A stretch of DNA of 64,000 nucleotides from Pinus tabuliformis. Its lineage: Eukaryota > Streptophyta > Pinopsida > Pinales > Pinaceae. This document shows, one piece after another, positions 22,913 through 34,356 of the stretch (the stretch's first letter is position 1; each line of letters begins with the position of its first letter). A program made the translations under genes and the position numbers. The stretch covers positions 823,339,003 to 823,403,002 of the forward strand of contig CM062819.1 in assembly GCA_031772625.1 (NCBI GenBank), read 5' to 3'. The notes below the pieces were generated by a model. It ran no database searches. It saw only the letters and a program-made list of their open reading frames with translations, and was not told the origin of the DNA.

Positions 22913-25252
22913 TGTTAGTTTCAGTCTTTCCAGCCTTCCTCCAGTGATCAAATATGCTCTTACAAAGTGGTCTTAAAGTGTCAAGGTCAAATTTTGTCAT
23001 TTCAGTGAGTCTTCAAAGCAAAATTTGGTCACTAGGCATTAGGTCTAGGGTTTGCTTTTACTCCTTCTAAAGTTGCCCAAATGCCAATCTATGTCACTAT
23101 TCAGCTGAGTCTATCATCATTCATAGGGTTGTCATTATCATCTCAGTGCCTAATGAGTCATTTTACACCTTGTTCATGCTTCAATTGTGCCTAGGTAAGG
23201 TCATTTCCCTCTCCTAGGGTTTTGAAGGCAATTTCTCGTGGACGGTCAAATCATTGGCAAAACTTGTATCCAGATGTTCATACACCTTCCCCTATCCTTC
23301 ATGTACCTTATCAAATGCTTCCCATCACTGAGATCCCCCAAATTCCTCATTTTTGCATAAACCCTAGTTTCTAGCTACAACCTGGCAATTTTCTAGGTTT
23401 GGCCTGTGTTTTGCCCTTTTGGACCCCTTTCCCTCGCTCAATCTCTGAGATTCCACTTTCCCCTACTTCCTAACATCCCTCCCCACTCCCAAAAATTTCC
23501 CCAAGAATTTAGAAGCCCCCTATCCCCTTCATTTCGCTCCATTTCGACAAAATTCCTTGTTTCACACATCGGGACAAGTCGCACTAAAATGATGTTCCAG
23601 AGCAATAAAAGATGAATTTTGGAAAACTGAGAGAGGTTTTTGTCCATAACATGCCAAAAAAGAAAAACCTCCTTCACGTTTTGCACAGGTGTCATGGTTT
23701 TAGAGAAATGTCAAAATTTCACTCGCCAGATCCAAGGAGGTTGGCCAAGGCACTAAAACGACGGAAAAGGCCCGATCCACTCCAAATTTTGGCCAAAGCC
23801 TCTTTGAATGAGCATGGTACTTTATTGGGACTCCCAGCCCAAATTTCAAGAAATTTGGAGAAAATTTTGTCAATTGTGAATTTTTTGTGCCAAACACAGG
23901 TTTTCTTCACCAATGGTCGCGCGCGACCCTTTCTTTTGGCAACTCCATTTTGGTAAAACTCAGAATTTCTGGATTTTTCATGAAAATTTACATTTGCTCA
24001 GCCATTACCAAGAAATTTCACCAAGTTTTGGGCCTCCAAAAAGTCAAAAAACAAGCAAAAAATGACTTTCTGCCACATTTTTTACATACAGGAAGCAGTC
24101 TTGGGAGATTGCAATTTTGGAGGGGCAAATGACAACCAAATTCAGAAATTCCATTTGGGTTGGAAAGTAGACATCCAGACCTTTCCAAAAAGACCACTTT
24201 TGCCTCATTTGGACACCTGGAAGTGCCTCCAAAGGCGCGCGACCCATCAGGCAGTTTGCACAGGAATTCAACCTACAGCTCAGCAAAACGCAGTTTTGAC
24301 TGAATTTGACTTTTTGGAGTCGATTTTCATCCTCCTTGTTGTAAATGATGTAATTTTATGATGTTTAGACACTTATTTATCTCTTCTAGAAGATTCATTC
24401 ATAAGATAGGTAAAATTTAATGAATGAATTGGTTTCCTAGCTTATAGAGGCAAGTTGTTTTGACTGCCTAAATTTTAGTGCTCAGTTTAGAATTGGTTGA
24501 AACAGCTCCTAGAAGGGTGAGCTCGACCCCTAGAGGCAAGGAAAGGTGTTAGATTGCCTATATTATGTATTTTCTTAGTCATTTTCAGAGGTTGGAGGGT
24601 TGGACTCTTGAGGGAGAAGCTCTTATTGTATTACTCACCGTATCTCTGCAATTTTTGGCAAAGGAAGACCAGGGTTTTGCAGTCCTTTTTGGGATTCTTG
24701 TGGTCACATGTATTGATGGTGTGTTTCTCTTTGTACTTGTAAGTGTGTTATGTGAATCATTTCCTTACTTTTCCTTCTGCAAATTAGGCAAATGAAGTGT
24801 TAAAGTAGAATTCATGACTGTCATGCTCTGCTTTTAAGTTTGCTTAATATCAATGTTTTCAACTGTTTAAGGGGAATTCAAGGTTATTGCTTGCTCTCCT
24901 TAACTCCTCACCGGTCATTCTCATCCATCCTCCTCTATCAAAGGCATCAATACTGTCTCCTACCTCGCCCCAAAGAACCCCCTGCAAAAACTGTGTCCAA
25001 TCCCCGCACCCAAAATTGCCTTTCCCCAACTTTCCACCAAAACCCTAAAAATCCCAAATCAAACCTTTTATCAGTTTACTAGCCTAAAATCAGTGTTCTT
25101 TATTGGTTATCTCTGCCTCGTTGAAGATCTTTGCCGAGATAGACCGGAGAGAACCCTATCCTGCCCCATAGGGCTAGTTACGGGGCTAAGTGGTTTGATG
25201 TTGCCTTGGAGTTTGCCTTTCTCAGCCTGAGGTGAAATTTCAAGCGCTAACA
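22913..25252. mobile_element. Solo LTR, 2340 bp, inside the G2 pol gene
   Basis: The inserted block has perfect 6-bp ends TGTTAG...CTAACA and a perfect TSD acacc (22908-22912 and 25253-25257). It separates RT (VSHEGV) from the RT thumb on the minus strand. No second LTR, PBS or coding trace was seen inside, so a solo LTR left by LTR-LTR recombination is the best reading. Internal short frames have no recognisable homology. Confidence 0.8.
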
Positions 25253-26025
25253 ACACCTTCATGAGATACAATATGACCCAGATATTCCACCTCTTGTACT
25301 CCAAAGAAACATTTGGAGCTTTTTGCATATAATTGTTTCTCCTCCAATAGTTTGAGCACCCTGTCAACATGTTGAACATGATCCTTCCAAGACTTGCTAT
25401 AGATTAGTATATCATCAAAAAATACTAACACAAATTTTCTAAGGAAGGGTTTGAAATGGAATTCATCAAACCTTGAAATGTAGAAGGTGCATTGTTAAGG
25501 CCAAAAGGCATGACCAAAAATTCATAATGACCCTCATGAGTTCTAAATGTCGTTTTCAGAATGTCTTCAGCCTTCATTCTGATTTGATGATATCCTGAAT
25601 GAAGATCCAACTTGGTGAAGTAAATTTGATCCATGCAATTCATCCAATAGTTCATTAATGACAGTAACGGAAAATTTATCTTTAATAGTGAGCTTTTTGA
25701 GCTCCCTATAATCCGAACACATGCGTCATGATCCATCCTTCTTGTGCATCAATACTACTAGAGCAAAGAAATAACTTTGACTAGGTTGAATTATACCAGC
25801 CTCTAGCATTTCTGCAACCATACGTTCAATCTCACTCTTTTAGTCATAGGGATATCTGTAAGGCTTTATGTTTGGAGGAACACTTCCTTGAATCAAATGA
25901 ATAACATGATCATGATCATGACTAGGTGGGAGACCTTTGGGAGTCTCAAATATCTTGGAATGATTGTCCAAGACGTTTTGGAGATCTGGAGAAATAGATG
26001 ATTTCGATGTGGGAACCTCTAGCAA
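25240..26025 (-). pseudogene. G2 reverse transcriptase, N-terminal and palm
   Basis: Minus-strand pieces in order: 26025-25840 (KGLPPSHDHDHVIHL, the RT lead-in), 25736-25425 ([31 protein letters not shown]), 25431-25240 (FFDDILIYSKSWKDHVQH, the catalytic FxDD box, then GHIVSHEGV). They lie in different frames, so at least two shifts occurred. The end is cut by the solo LTR. Confidence 0.8.
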
Positions 26026-26194
26026 ACATAATTGTGCAATTATGCCTCGTTGTTATTTCTTTAGAATCTTTGTCATTCCATTAGAGTTGATTATATTTCT
26101 CGGTTTCCCTACAATACCTCTTAATTCAACTTCCTTTCCTTCCGAAGAAAATTTCATGAAATTTAAAAGCTATTGTGCTGAAGGATTGTAGCCA

Positions 26195-26512
26195 TTAGAC
26201 TCTTAGTACAACATCAGAACCCTCCATTGGAATGGAAAGAATTGGGCTATTCAATACATATTCTCCCATGGATAGCTTGATATTATGGCACTTTCGAGAG
26301 AAATTTATGGTTCCTCCACTTGCAACCATCACTTGACACTCTGGTGCTAGATATAGGAAGAAATTCAATTCCTTGGCTATCTTACAATGAACAAAATTAT
26401 GGCTACTGCCTGAATCAATCAACATTATTACCTTTTTCTTCTTGATATGTCCTTCTATCTTGATAGTTTGAGGAGTGGTAATTCCAGCCAATGTAGTACA
26501 AGATATGGTCAC
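26195..26512 (-). pseudogene. G2 aspartic protease
   Basis: About 105 codons with LIDSGSSHNFV, the DSG catalytic motif of retroviral-type proteases, and IPMEGSDVVL downstream, in the usual place between gag and RT. No internal stop in this piece. Confidence 0.75.
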
Positions 26513-26529
26513 ATTAATTTCTTCTTTAT

Positions 26530-27669
26530 CTAGGGTTCGTTCTTGGTGTATATCTTCTTATTTTGACATTTCTTGTTCCTTTTCTTCCTCCTCTTCACAA
26601 TATATGTAAAATAATTTCTTCTCAGCACACTTATGACCTTCAATGTATTTTCTATCACAACTGTAAGAAATCCCTTTTGCTCTTTTTTCTTCCAATTGTT
26701 GGGGTGTACACCTTGTAGTTTGTGAAAGGCTAGGGGGAACAACACTTCCATCCTTATAGTTGTGAGTGGTAGGTTTCCTTGTTGCCATAATTTTTCTTTC
26801 CATTTTTCTTGCCAACTTGAATGCCTTATCCAATTAGTCAGGTTCCCAAAGGCAAACCTCATTTTGGATGTTATCCTTTAAAGTCCCTATGAACACAACA
26901 ATCCTATGCTTCTATGGAATATATTTTACCCTTATATTAAATTTTTGGAAGTCCTCAATGTGCTCCATCATTGAACCCTTTTGTTTGAGGTTGATCAATT
27001 GGCTAAAAAAAGTGTTGCTTTTTGTATCCTCATAATGTACTATCATTTCTTCCATAAAAATTTCCCAAGCAACAATTTGTTTATGAGAGCAAAGTCATTG
27101 ATACCATACAAACTGATTTGGTTCCAAATATAAAGTTGCAATGCGTACCTTTTGTGTGTTTTGCACATTATGCAGATCGAAATATTGCTCCATCTGTAAT
27201 ATCCATGTTACGGGATCCTTGCCATCAAACTTCCTCATATCGATCTTTGGAACATGGTGGGTCTTCAATCCAACATTAGAGTCTATGAAATCATGATTAA
27301 CATTTCTTTTGTTCTCATCACGAGTTTCCTTTACTACCCTTTGACCATTAGTAAGCATTTCTTGTAGCAACTTAGTCAAATCTATCTTCAAATCTTCCAT
27401 GTCACCTTTCAATTTGCTTCTATACCATCCATCTTAGCATCCATGCCATTCATCTTAGCTTCCATGCCATCCATATTAGCTTCCACGCCATCCATATTAA
27501 CTTCCACGCCATTCATCTTAACTTCCATTCCATTTATCTTAGCTTCCACGCCTTTCTTTAAACCATCGATCTTAGCTTTTGTTACCTTTTGTGAGAGCGA
27601 AATTTGTTGCACTTGGTCTCGTAATTTTGATATATCATGTTGAATTTCTTCCTCTTCTTCATCATTCAT
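26530..27669 (-). pseudogene. G2 gag with coiled-coil minisatellite
   Basis: Minus strand from ATG 27669. The N-terminus is acidic (MNDEEEEE), then a heptad repeat around GMEAKMN encoded by 21-bp tandem units at about 27412-27545. A frameshift follows, then 27412-27095 with PKIDMRKFDGKDPVTWILQM, the retrotransposon Gag core. Near 26640 SCDRKYIEGHKC looks like the LCxxCDxKYxxGHxC knuckle with its first Cys changed to Ser. Broken by frameshifts. Confidence 0.7.
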
Positions 27670-28367
27670 GCTAGAGATTTCAAGTTGCTTACTATGTTTC
27701 CATTTTCTTTCTTCGGGGCATCAATTAATGATAATTATGCTTCGCTATGCCCTTTAAACTTCAAACTAATTTTTCAATCCAAACTTATGCAAAATTTTAA
27801 AAACACTACACACATTTTTTTTTCTCTTTGTAGAAGATCGATATTGAATATGTTATATCTCTATAATTGCGGATCTTCATTTCTTCCTATGGTAGCCCTC
27901 TAAGTCCTCTTTCCAATTCCACCGGTCTGATCAAAATTGGATTTTCCAAGAAAGCGTTATGCCCAATCTCCCAATATGACCTGATTATATAATTTTTCAG
28001 TAGAGAAAACTTGTACAAAATTCCATGTATCAATATTTCAACCTTCGGATCTGAAAATGATACATTGAAAACTACGGTCCATCCTCTTTCTATAACTTCT
28101 TACGAAATTTCAATCTGATGCTTAGAGAGAAAATTATGGCGATTTTCCCAAGGTCACCTATTTGGAATGTAATTCGAGAGTCTCCAGAACCCTAAATTCC
28201 TCAGATCATATCTATGAAACTATAGCAAGACAAGATATGAAATTCGGACCCGAGGTTCAGAACAGTTTCGGATCAAATGGGTTTTTTTTTAGCTTCTGAA
28301 ACTTGGTAGAGAAAAATTTATAGCGAAAATACCATGATGCCTTGTTTGGAGCAGCAAAATCCTAGAA
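27670..28367 (-). other. G2 5' leader
   Basis: Between PBS and gag; no coding trace. Confidence 0.6.
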
Positions 28368-28385
28368 TCCAAAGCTCTGATACCA
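28368..28385 (-). promoter_or_regulatory. G2 primer-binding site (initiator Met-tRNA)
   Basis: Minus strand TGGTATCAGAGCTTTGGA, two bases from the LTR at 28388. Confidence 0.9.
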
Positions 28386-28387
28386 AA

Positions 28388-28709
28388 TGTAAAAAAAATA
28401 GCTCACAAAAAGATAGAAAAGATAGATCAACGACTTCAGAATCAACCTCTTCAAGGGGGCAACCTCCTTTACATTACACAAATTAACAATTCTCGGATGA
28501 TACAAATGACAAAACCTCCTTCTATATATAGGAGTCTAAGGGGTCACAATATAATCAAGGCTGACATAACAATAATAATATAAGGGCAAAACAATAACAA
28601 TAGTGGGCTTTTATGGGGCACAATAATAAAAATAGAGGCACAACAATAAAAATAAGGGCTACAATGACAATAGTAATGGGGGAATCACTAGTATTATAGG
28701 GACCTAACA
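28388..28709 (-). repeat. G2 right LTR (5' LTR)
   Basis: 322 bp, TGTAAAA...CTAACA, with TATATATA at 28523-28530 as a candidate minus-strand promoter core. Confidence 0.9.
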
Positions 28710-28982
28710 GAGATTAAGTCTCTAATCAACAGCTAATATTAAAACATGACTTGATCCGCATTCTAGATCATTCTGACCCATATTTTGATTAATGCCCATT
28801 AATATTTTAATTTCCCTAAGTTTAGACTTAGGAACTCCATTAAAAATATTAATTATTTTAATAAAATACAATCTGGGTGGAATTTCACCAAACGGTTTAT
28901 GGGGTTCTTTATAACTCATGTGCCTTAGCCTCTCCACCAATTTTCAAGGCTAGAGAACTTTTGATGCTACCAAAAACTAACA
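28710..28982 (-). repeat. T2 right LTR (5' LTR), second part
   Basis: Continues the T2 LTR after G2, starting with the duplicated gagat and ending AACTAACA. Confidence 0.85.
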
Positions 28983-30897
28983 TTATCGAGAAAGCTCCTC
29001 TCACACAGGAATAAAGCACTAGGTTGTGTTTGGATTAGTCAAATGAGATACTTATATACTATAGTTGATGTTTGTAGACTATTGTACTTATGAGGACTTC
29101 TGTTGGGAATGATACTTTGTGGATTTTTCCTTCATGAATTTGTAGACTAAGATACCCTACCCACATGCATGGGTCTAACTGATGATTATTCCCTCCAATA
29201 ATTAAGTATGAGTTGGCAGCGTAATTTCCTTTCCTAGGTTCCTCCTACATAACTGCAGGGGGAATACTTATGGCATCGAAGTCAGACATTGCCTCACAGT
29301 TATAGTTTTCGTAGAGTGTGCCCCACAAAGTGAGGGTACTTGCATCGATAAAGGTTGTTCGGGGGGGTCAATGTAACCACTAATTCTCATACCTTCTTTG
29401 GTGATCCTTGCGACATAATCATCCTAAGATTTCATCTGGAAATCCTCTTACCTGGTCTTCTATATTTTTTATCAGGTCCTAATCACCCTAAGTGAGAATT
29501 TAGGAAATTAGTTTGTTTGTTGTTTCTTTAAGGTATTTTATAGTGGTGTGTGATATGTGCTCCTAATATGCCTTAAGGAATCTTTCGATTTTTCACTTAT
29601 AAATATTTGATCTAAAGTGACTTGCCAACCATTCTCCTGATCTAGAAGGGTTTGTGACCTTTCTCCCAAAAGGGTGGAGTTACCTCTGCAAACATGTAGA
29701 TTGGATGAAGTTATTTTGACAGAAGCAATAGATTCAAATTCTCCAGAAGTGAACCCTCTCATACAAGGGACACGATTTGAGGAAGATCTTGAAGCTCAAA
29801 GTTTTCTTAAATACTTAGACATACGTGTTCCTATCCTAGGTTTACTTTCATCTGGTAGAAATTTTCGATATCCCTGACACTTCTAGGTACTCTGGCTGGT
29901 TTTTTTGGGTTTTCTTACAATGTAGTTCCTCTTCCTTCCCTTCTATTCATTTGTCCAACATGAATAGTCATGGTCATAATGTTGGGAATGGGGACATCCA
30001 CACCCCCATATTTTCTAGTAGTTGTTGGGGGGGGTGTGGGTGCTGTGTGGGGGGGAGGTGTTGACCCTCTTATTCCTATCAATAGTATCTTTATTTTAAT
30101 CCCTTTAGTTGTTGGGGCTACCCCTACTCCTCAACCAAGTTGGGGAGCTCTACATGTGCCTTTGTGTATAGTGAGCACATTTTCTTTTGGGATGTCATCA
30201 ATTGGAATTCCAATAATCTCATCAACTTCTTTAACCATTTTTTCATCATATATTTCTAACGTTGAGGGTTATACTACTTCTTTTCAAGGTTTATTGTTTA
30301 GAGTGTAGGTTTTAACCCTGTACAGAAATTACCTGCAAATGAATTCTTAAAATAGAAAAATATACAATAGTGAGAACATAAAACAAATATACATAGATGT
30401 TTTCTCCTAGATCCCAAACCAAGAATACCAGATTGATTTTTCATTATATTCCTTTCAATGTTACAATACATATATATACATGTTGAATCATTCATAAACC
30501 CCAATCCAATAACCTTGGATTAGAACAAAACCATGGGAAAAATCTATCATGCCCAAAAACCATGCAGAAAACCATGGGTAGATCTGCCTACCATCTTTGG
30601 GTCTACCCTCCATCCTTGCATCCGCCCAACCATTGTTGGGTTTGCATAAGATAATAATAAAAAATAGGGGTGTTGCCTCAGACCCTTTGACATGTGGAAA
30701 TATTATAACACACACCCAACATGGAGGAGGACATGTTCCTCCTTTGAATCCCTCTCTAGGAAGTGTATCTTTTCCATTTATGAGTTCTTCTATGGGGACA
30801 AATCCTTTCCAAGGATTTGGGCATCAACTGGCTAGTTTTTTCTATCCTCTAGAGGTACAACTAGAAACATCACCTTTTCTTTATTTTCCCATCAAGG
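28983..30897. other. No recognised gene; possible small solo LTR at 30304-30710
   Basis: Short open frames occur (29674-29877, 29970-30308, 30597-30956) without recognisable motifs. The block 30304-30710 has TG...CA ends and on the minus strand begins TGTTATAATATTTCC, like a copia LTR, but the flanks tagag and cacac do not match. The first bases after T2 (ttatcgagaaag) resemble the bases beside the left T2 LTR (ttatcgaggaaag). Confidence 0.35.
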
Positions 30898-32449
30898 TGT
30901 TATCACTTAGAAAAAAAACCCCGGTTGTGAAGGGAAAAGACTTAGGTAACCTATAATCGCTCTAGATTGAAAGCTGGCCCTTCAATCTAGAGAGGGATCT
31001 CTCCTTCAAACTTTACTACTCAATGTCACTAAGTAGCAGGAAATTTAGCTCATTAGCTAGATTTAGTTGGTAACATATGAACTTTTTTTGGAAGGAAAAT
31101 AGATAGGGACCATTGGGCATGGACTCTTTTGACATAAAATTGTTAGCTACAGGCTATAAGAACATCAAAAACAGAGGCAAGATAACAGTAGGTCTCTTAG
31201 ACAATCATCATTAAGTTATGAAAGAAGGCAATAGGAATAAATATAAAAAACAAAGCAACTTAGTGATTTCTGTGAATGATATCTAAGTTGAAAACATATA
31301 AGAAATTTGGAAAATATAAATCTGAGCTTGCAAACAGAGTTCAAATTTAATCACTTAATTCCAAACATGGAAGACTTATGAATCAGATTGTGAACTAGAA
31401 GAAAAAGAATACACCAGAAAATATGACAGGAAACTTATCACACATGAATCTCTATAAATTTAGAGAAATAAAATTTCTCACAACAACTTCTATTAATGTC
31501 AAAAGTATACACACTATGCAAGGTTTTGCAAAAAATTCCAACATTGTACATTATAGAAATCATAGTCTTTATAGACTACTTACAAATTGTTCAAGATCCA
31601 AAAATAATGGATCTCAATCTTCTTCATCTATATATAGCTTACTAAATAAAATAATAAATGAAATAAAATCTGGCCCCAAGTTGAATTGATGAGGTGGATT
31701 TCCAACTGATTGGGTGTTTTTTCTCTTCTAAAAATAGAAGAAAAAAATCTGGTGAATTCCTGAAAAATAGGCTTTAAATATCCATTTTAAACTCTCAAAC
31801 TGTGATAGTTGTGTAAACATTGACAGAGGTTTTTGTTAATTGATCCAATCCCTCCAAACACCTCTTTTACTTTTCAAAAATTCATCCTCGAGTGTTCATA
31901 AACTGATTTTTAAAACAATGGCTAAAACAAGACAAAACTAAATTGCAAAATCTTGAAAAACAGGCCTCAAATATTCCTTTGAATATCTCAAAAAATTACA
32001 TTATGTAAAAAATGAAAGAGGTTTTTTTGAAATGAGTTCCAAAAAAAACCTCTTTTTGTTTTTAAAATTTTGTTTCTATATGTTCTAAAATTGCGCCCAA
32101 ATTTATTATGTTTTACAGGAAAAAACTGAGTAAAACAAAGTTTTGTCATTGACAGATTAATTGTCAGTGCTTGCTTGATGAAGTACTCGCTGCTTCACTG
32201 ACGTGGAATCTGTCATCACTTTAATTTTGACATAAAAATTTAAATTTTACAATTGACACTGATACTCCAACTGTCAGCATTTTCTATTCAAAAAAATTAA
32301 AAACTGGCACTGATAATCCATCTGTCAGTGCCTCTATTCAACATTTTACAATTGGCGTTGACAACCCAACTTTCAGCACCCTAAAATGTTTTGAATAACT
32401 AAAAATTACAATGTTGATTTTAAAACTATGAATCAAAATAGAGATAACA
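30898..32449 (-). repeat. T4 left LTR (3' LTR)
   Basis: 1552 bp, TGTTATC...GATAACA (7-bp inverted ends). Holds three related units near 32246-32390 with a GGCACTGA...TCAGTGCC palindrome. Confidence 0.75.
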
Positions 32450-32859
32450 TCTGTCTCCAGTGGAGATGTTGTCTTCCTTGTGAGGCAGCAAGAACTCGTT
32501 GCTCCAGTTCCTGTTCCATTGGGTTGATCCAAAGCTATGAGACCTGTGACTTATTTGGTTGAAACTAACCCCATAATGCAAGCCATTTCTTTACAAACTA
32601 AAATCCAAATGCCAAACTGCAAACTAAAATCTAAATACTTGAAATCAATTGTTACTGCAACCAAATCTACACTTGAACTCTGTTGTAATATGAAAACCAA
32701 CTGTTGAAAACTGAAAAACAGAAACGCCAGTCCTTTGTATAAAATAGAATCTAAATTCTTGAAATGCAAGCTTATTCAATACATCCTACTCTAACTTTCT
32801 AAAAGTATCTACCCAATCAGGTGATATGGAATTTCCAGTGCAACCATGAAATGAGATGG

Positions 32860-34340
32860 CTACTTTACTGGAATTCTGCTCACACCCTCCATATGCAGAC
32901 AAAAAAATGTAAATTCTTGTAATTCAAAATGAAACCTGAATCTAGAACTTGTGTTGGCATACAAAACAAACCCCACCTTTTCTGATGACCACAACGAGTT
33001 GGCCAAAGGATCATCAAAAATATGACACACTAGCTCTTCTTGACGATGAAAAGCAAGAAAATAAACCTCATTCTGAACTGTTGGTTTGTTTATATGTTGA
33101 AATTGATCACCCTCAGATAAAATGGTGGCGAATTGTTCATCATTCTCATCATCCACAACAAGGACAAGATTTTTATATTCTTGAATAAAATTAGATGAAC
33201 AAACAGCCTTACGTCTTTGAGAAACATCTAGAAATGAACCCTCATGTCCTTCAAAGGAAAACAAATCCCGCTTTTCAAATGAATCAACACAAACAAATTC
33301 TTTTTCATTTTCTATGTTGAGTTATAAAACATGGGTACTACATGTAAACGTGACTTCCTCATTTACAATAAACTCACTATTTGCTTGGGTAAATGGCTTG
33401 AAAAAAGATTGGAAAACTTCAATGGATTTAATGTCAAAACCTTGATTTTCACGTAATGATTCTGAAAATGAATGAGCTAAGAAATTTTTTGAATGGTTTT
33501 CCTGACACTCATGATCTCAAGAAAATTGATCAACTTGTTGCATATCACCTACAGAAAAAGGAACATGATTGTGCTCACTAAGATCCTAGTCAATTTTGTT
33601 TTCATCCAAGGGAGAAAATGTTGTTTGTTGAAAAATCTCCTAAGTATGACAACTAACTTTCAAATTATATTCCTTATGTTGAAAATGGGTTTCATGCAAA
33701 TGTTCTAGAATCTCTTCATCCATAAACTCCTCATCACCATACATGTTTTCCATATGTTTAATGAATCTTTCACATGTGCGCAACAATTTTTAACTAGCAA
33801 CAAGGAAACATAACACTCTTCAAAATGCTCATAAAATACTGAATGAAAATCTTCAAGAGAATACAAGCTACTGGGGGGACTTCTCATACCAAAGCTTTGC
33901 ATTTCCCTCCAAAGAAAACATAAACATTTTCATCAAAGAATCCTCATGCAACATAACTCTAAGATTTCGTACATGTATATGAAATCTAATCAAATGAATA
34001 GCAACGTCATTGTCATCTTGACGTTTAAATATTGGAAAATATTTCTATCAATCTATGCAAGGAATAAGATTTGGAAAAACATGAATGTGAGAGTGATTCA
34101 TTGGAGCATAACTTGTAGATTCTTGATCCATCTTGAAGCAGTGGGTTCGCTAAGAAAATCATCAAGCTACTAAGTCTTTGGATAGTGGAGTCGCCATGAA
34201 AATTTTGAACACTAGATTGTTTGACAATGGAGTCACCAGGTGAATGAAACACAACTTGCTTATGCCTAAAAATTGTTCACCATAAGCAATCAGATCTGGA
34301 ACTTGTCGTTCTCCCAAGAAAAACTTCACCTTCGCTCCAT
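32860..34340 (-). pseudogene. T4 gag-like gene and unrecognised C-terminal part
   Basis: On the minus strand near 34000-33850 the frame gives MFMFSLEGNAKLWYE and then, after a small shift, SLYSLEDFHSVFYEHF, which matches the capsid core of Ty3-type Gag (LxGxAxxWY ... W/LxDFxxxFxxxF). Downstream, 33490-32860 is mostly open: a 134-codon frame ends at 32860 and includes LVVDDENDEQFATILSEGDQ. I do not recognise it. It may be the Gag C-terminus or an extra protein. No protease, integrase or RT motif is present. Confidence 0.5.
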
Positions 34341-34356
34341 GGCAATAGCTCCAAAG

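Larger units (their letters stand above)
20462..28709 (-). mobile_element. G2: Ty3/gypsy chromovirus nested in the T2 LTR
   Basis: LTRs are 20462-20795 and 28388-28709, both ending CTAACA. The TSD gagat is perfect (20457-20461 and 28710-28714). A Met-tRNA PBS lies beside the right LTR and a polypurine tract beside the left LTR. Minus-strand order is gag, protease, RT, RNase H, integrase, chromodomain, as in Ty3 chromoviruses. Short LTRs fit the Reina group, but that is a guess. Its RT is split by a 2.34-kb solo LTR, and the coding frame has stops and shifts, so it is dead. Confidence 0.9.
16615..28982 (-). mobile_element. T2: gag-only copia-type LTR retrotransposon, split by the nested element G2
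   Basis: Two LTR copies begin TGTGAAAATTCC and end AAAAACTAACA. The left copy is 16615-17748; the right copy is 19583-20461 plus 28710-28982, broken by G2. The internal region 17749-19582 (1834 bp) has a Met-tRNA PBS at its right end and a purine tract at its left end, so the element is on the minus strand. Only gag was found inside. No clean target duplication is visible (tttta against ttatc). Confidence 0.85.

Noticed and set aside
23406..24795. Cluster of short frames in the insert within G2
   Set aside because: The block is bounded by TG...CA ends and a TSD, so it is a solo LTR; frames overlap on both strands and show no motif.
30304..30710. Possible solo copia LTR
   Set aside because: Ends look right but flanking 5-mers do not match, so it is kept only as a note in the region entry.
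29970..30956. Frames of 112 and 119 codons
   Set aside because: Gly/Val and Pro/Ser-rich, no family recognised, and one spans the edge of T4.
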